From Nostocales cyanobacterium HT-58-2 (GTDB lineage: Bacteria > Cyanobacteriota > Cyanobacteriia > Cyanobacteriales > Nostocaceae), in NCBI GenBank assembly GCA_002163975.1, contig CP019636.1, positions 4,041,001-4,105,000 on the forward strand: a DNA stretch of 64,000 bases, written 5' to 3'. Shown piece by piece: positions 61,943-64,000 of this stretch. Numbering within the stretch: position 1 is the stretch's first letter; every line of letters starts with the position of its first letter. A model generated the notes under the pieces. The model saw nothing but the letters and a program-made list of their open reading frames with translations. It had not been told where the DNA came from and did no database searches. A program made the position numbers and the translations under genes.

Positions 61943-62011
61943 ATAGCGGGAGCGTAAGAACCCCTGCCTTTTAAGGAGGGGATGAAACGCGACACGACGG
62001 GTTTTAACCCG
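61943..62011 (+). repeat. left-end structure, copy B
   Basis: TAGCGGGAGC, a CCCCT..CCTT/AAGG.AGGGG hairpin (61961-61981), AAACGCGACACG, and a CGGG/CCCG hairpin (61998-62011). It ends 9 bases from the tnpA stop, where an IS200/IS605 subterminal hairpin is expected. Confidence 0.65.
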
Positions 62012-62020
62012 GCGTTTCTC

Positions 62021-62434
62021 TTACTTCCCACGTTGATTTTCAATATACTTTTTAACTACCTCAGTGCTGACCTGACCTGTTGACGCTACGAAGTAGGTCG
62101 GTGTCCACAAAGCTGGTAGTTTTTTCAATTCTGGGAATTCTTTTCTTAGGTGGTGTGATGCTCGACCCTTCACCCACCTAGCAACATCAGCAGGGGATTC
62201 ATGGGTAGGAGTATTTACGAAGAAATGTACGTGGTCGGGTTGAATTTCCAAAGCAATCAGTTTCCATCCATGTTCCGTTACAAGCTCAAAGATAATTTCT
62301 TGCAATCTACGCGCCACACCTCCTGTTAATACAGGCTTACGTCGTTTTGGTACAAACACAAAATGATAATTGATTGATGAAACAGAGTTTTCGGTTCTTC
62401 TGTACTCGTAGTCTTCTTTAGATAGTTTTGCCAT
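62021..62434 (-). CDS. tnpA: Y1 HUH transposase TnpA
   Basis: 137 residues, standard for IS200/IS605 TnpA. The HUH motif is HVH in 'EIQPDHVHFFVNTP' (~68-70), and the catalytic Tyr lies in 'VVKKYIENQRGK' at the C-terminus (~130). 'INYHFVFVPKRRKPVLTGG' and 'LWTPTYFVASTGQVS' (the GxVS end) are also typical. It cuts and joins single-stranded ends by 5'-phosphotyrosine and so moves the element. Complete, so likely active. Confidence 0.93.
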   Translation of the reverse strand: MAKLSKEDYEYRRTENSVSSINYHFVFVPKRRKPVLTGGVARRLQEIIFELVTEHGWKLIALEIQPDHVHFFVNTPTHESPADVARWVKGRASHHLRKEFPELKKLPALWTPTYFVASTGQVSTEVVKKYIENQRGK

Positions 62435-62500
62435 TTTCCGAAATATTGTTGACGCTGCCTGTAGCAGAAATCATAATCAACAACAGGAGGTGATGCCAAG

Positions 62501-63889
62501 TTGTACAGAACAATACCAGTTAAAGCTCGGTTCACTGATGAAGAAAAAGCATTCTGGGTTGACCAATGTGAACACGCTAACAGTCTTATTAATTCAGCGA
62601 TTTATCACGTCAAACAAACTCATTACAGCAGACTTGAACAAACGGATGATGCGTTTACAACTTACTGGCGTGGTGATGAATTACGCTACGGTTGGAAGAC
62701 ATATAAGTGCAGCACGACTTATCCTGAATTGGATAAAGTTCTCAAAGACAATCCTCACTACAAAGCAATGGCTGCACAGTCAGCGCAACAAACTCTTAAG
62801 GCGGTAGGGGAATCAATCACCAGCTATAACGGACTGGTTAACGCTTATTACAAAGGTGAGGTTGATAGACCATCATTGCCAAAGTACAGAAAGCGTGGAG
62901 GGCTTGCGGCTGTAACGTTTCCACGTCAAGCACTAAACTACAAAGATGGTTGTTTTTATCCGTCAATTAGTCGTGATACTAAGCCGCACTTGCTAACTGA
63001 GATTACCTTACAGTTACCTGAATTCATTGATTCAGATTGGGTTAAGGAGGTAACAGTACGTCCTTGTTTGGGTGAGTTGTGGATTGATTGGGTAATTGAT
63101 GATGGTAAAGAACCAATTGGCAACAATCCCAAGCTTGATTACACGCAAGCTTGGAGTTTTGACCACGGTGGAACTAACTGGCTAACAGGTGTTTCAACCC
63201 GTGGGAAAAGCCTGATTATTGATGGTAGAAAACTCAAATCAATGAATCAAGGTTATTGCCACTTGGTTGCCAAATACAAGCAAGGAAAATCAGATTTTTA
63301 TTGGGACGCGAACCTTGATAGAGTGCAACGCAAACGTAATAACCAAATGCGTGACGCTGTTAACAAAGCAGCAAGATTCATCATTAACCAATGTCTTAAT
63401 GACTGTGTTGGTAATCTGGTAATTGGTTGGAATGATGGTCAAAAAAATGGTTCTAATATGGGCAAGCGCGGTAATCAAAACTTTGTTGTTATCCCCACAA
63501 AGCGATTGATTGACCGACTAAAGCAACTTTGTCCAGAGTACGGAATTGTACTCACAATCACCGAGGAAGCATATACTTCAAAAGCGTCTTACCTGGATGG
63601 CGATAGCCTCTACAAGCATGGTGAAAAACCCGCAGGATGGAAACCGTCAGGTAATCGGGTAAAACGCGGATTGTACAAAAGTCGTGATGGTCACGTCATC
63701 AATGCCGATTGCAATGGCGCGGCTAACATTGCGAGAAAAGTAGCCACACAGCTAGGTTTAAATCTAGCCAAGTTGGGTAGGGGAGCCTTGACACTCCCAA
63801 GACGAGTTGATTTGTTTAAGGGATTATCCAAATCATATCGTAAACGTTGCGGAGCGGGTCTTTTAGACCCCGTAGCAACATCAGTTTAG
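62501..63889 (+). CDS. tnpB: TnpB RNA-guided nuclease, variant lacking zinc ribbon and usual RuvC-II Glu
   Basis: 462 residues from TTG 62501, preceded by AGGAGG (62486-62491). N-terminal OrfB-like helical/WED-like region, then RuvC-like motifs: RuvC-I Asp in 'AWSFDHGGTNWLTGVST', RuvC-III Asp in 'VINADCNGAANIARK'. At the RuvC-II position the usual E is absent ('GNLVIGWNDGQKNG'); a Glu pair occurs later in 'LTITEEAYTSKASYLDGD'. No CxxC zinc-ribbon pair is present. From memory, some TnpB lineages have relocated the RuvC-II Glu in just this YTSKAS region; whether this copy is active is not certain. The ribosome site and start are good. Confidence 0.88.
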   Translation: MYRTIPVKARFTDEEKAFWVDQCEHANSLINSAIYHVKQTHYSRLEQTDDAFTTYWRGDELRYGWKTYKCSTTYPELDKVLKDNPHYKAMAAQSAQQTLKAVGESITSYNGLVNAYYKGEVDRPSLPKYRKRGGLAAVTFPRQALNYKDGCFYPSISRDTKPHLLTEITLQLPEFIDSDWVKEVTVRPCLGELWIDWVIDDGKEPIGNNPKLDYTQAWSFDHGGTNWLTGVSTRGKSLIIDGRKLKSMNQGYCHLVAKYKQGKSDFYWDANLDRVQRKRNNQMRDAVNKAARFIINQCLNDCVGNLVIGWNDGQKNGSNMGKRGNQNFVVIPTKRLIDRLKQLCPEYGIVLTITEEAYTSKASYLDGDSLYKHGEKPAGWKPSGNRVKRGLYKSRDGHVINADCNGAANIARKVATQLGLNLAKLGRGALTLPRRVDLFKGLSKSYRKRCGAGLLDPVATSV

Positions 63890-63920
63890 AATCCCCCGTG
63901 TTTCAACCGGGGGAGACGTC
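63846..63920 (+). ncRNA. probable omega RNA 3' end / right end of the element
   Basis: GGGTC-TTTTA-GACCC (63856-63870) inside the tnpB 3' end and CCCCCG...CGGGGG (63893-63913) after the stop. TnpB guide RNAs overlap the tnpB 3' end and run through the right end, so the guide would start just beyond 63920. Its 5' boundary is unknown. Confidence 0.55.
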
Positions 63921-64000
63921 AAGAAAACTTTGGTCTTCTAGAAAAAAAATAAGGTCAGCCACGCTCACGTAACATGGCGACCTTTTAAGTATCTTTTTTT
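63921..64000. other. window end 63921-64000
   Basis: AT-rich flank beyond the transposon. The first ~15-20 bases after the right end would form the present guide if the omega RNA call is right. No gene seen. Confidence 0.4.

Larger units (their letters stand above)
61943..63920 (+). mobile_element. IS200/IS605 element with divergent tnpA and tnpB
   Basis: Left end structure (copy B), tnpA on minus, tnpB on plus with starts 66 bases apart, and a right end with two hairpins. Both genes are intact. Exact ends and target site cannot be fixed without comparing an empty site; the right boundary is near GTCAAG at 63918. Confidence 0.75.

Overview
The window reads as chromosomal DNA of a filamentous, probably heterocyst-forming cyanobacterium (Nostocales). 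The evidence is the repeated HIP1 palindrome GCGATCGC (for example 508-515), a purD-nblS pair, a gpmI-secG pair, a TxlA-type thioredoxin, CGLD27 and DUF3318 family proteins, a glycolate dehydrogenase pair, and heptanucleotide tandem repeats of the kind known from Nostocales. Genus-level placement is not possible by eye.

Layout. 1-8 kb: the 3' part of an NB-ARC/TPR protein, a VOC protein, DUF4112, an HMA-like protein beside an HMA-PAP2 phosphatase fusion, a coiled-coil protein, a CHAD protein, DUF3616 and a NIL-ferredoxin. 8-17 kb: txlA, a class D beta-lactamase-like protein, murG, two SDR oxidoreductases, a ZIP transporter, a second VOC protein, DUF3291, a HAD hydrolase and several small repeats. 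17.5-19.7 kb: the wreck of a DUF1156 methylase / DUF499 ATPase defence cluster, with one intact unknown gene of 457 codons between two broken ones. 19.8-33 kb: purD, nblS, glcE/glcF-like genes, a beta-barrel protein, an RDD-pentapeptide membrane protein, and a methyltransferase-glutathione transferase operon. 33-45 kb: ABC-F ATPase, gpmI, secG, a matrixin-like protease, a glycosyltransferase, an MFS transporter, recO, deoC and an orphan C5 DNA methylase. 45-56 kb: a DUF697 GTPase, a PNPOx-like flavoprotein, initiator tRNA, asparaginase, the yqeK-rsfS-CGLD27 cluster, a STAS-sugar transferase fusion, queE and a PEP-CTERM phytase-like esterase. 56-64 kb: a YbjN-like protein, an alpha/beta hydrolase, an unknown helical membrane protein, an ABC exporter, and an IS200/IS605 element with tnpA, tnpB and probable guide-RNA end.

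How genes work together. Most of the window is core metabolism and cell biology: purine synthesis with light/nutrient-stress signalling (purD, nblS), glycolysis and secretion (gpmI, secG), photorespiratory glycolate oxidation (glcE, glcF; the glcD subunit must lie elsewhere), peptidoglycan synthesis (murG), ribosome silencing and Ap4A turnover (rsfS, yqeK), and queuosine precursor synthesis (queE). The accessory material is concentrated in the defence remnant (17.5-19.7 kb), the TnpB transposon (61.6-63.9 kb) and short dispersed repeats. Two heptamer arrays lie directly against start codons, and the recO reading frame seems to have absorbed one repeat-like insert.

The strongest candidates for something undescribed are the intact 457-codon gene in the defence remnant, which has an HEPN-like R-x5-H motif, the paired HMA-like and HMA-PAP2 genes, and the two-hairpin membrane protein at 58.2-59.5 kb. 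All functional calls come from reading motifs; no database search was run.
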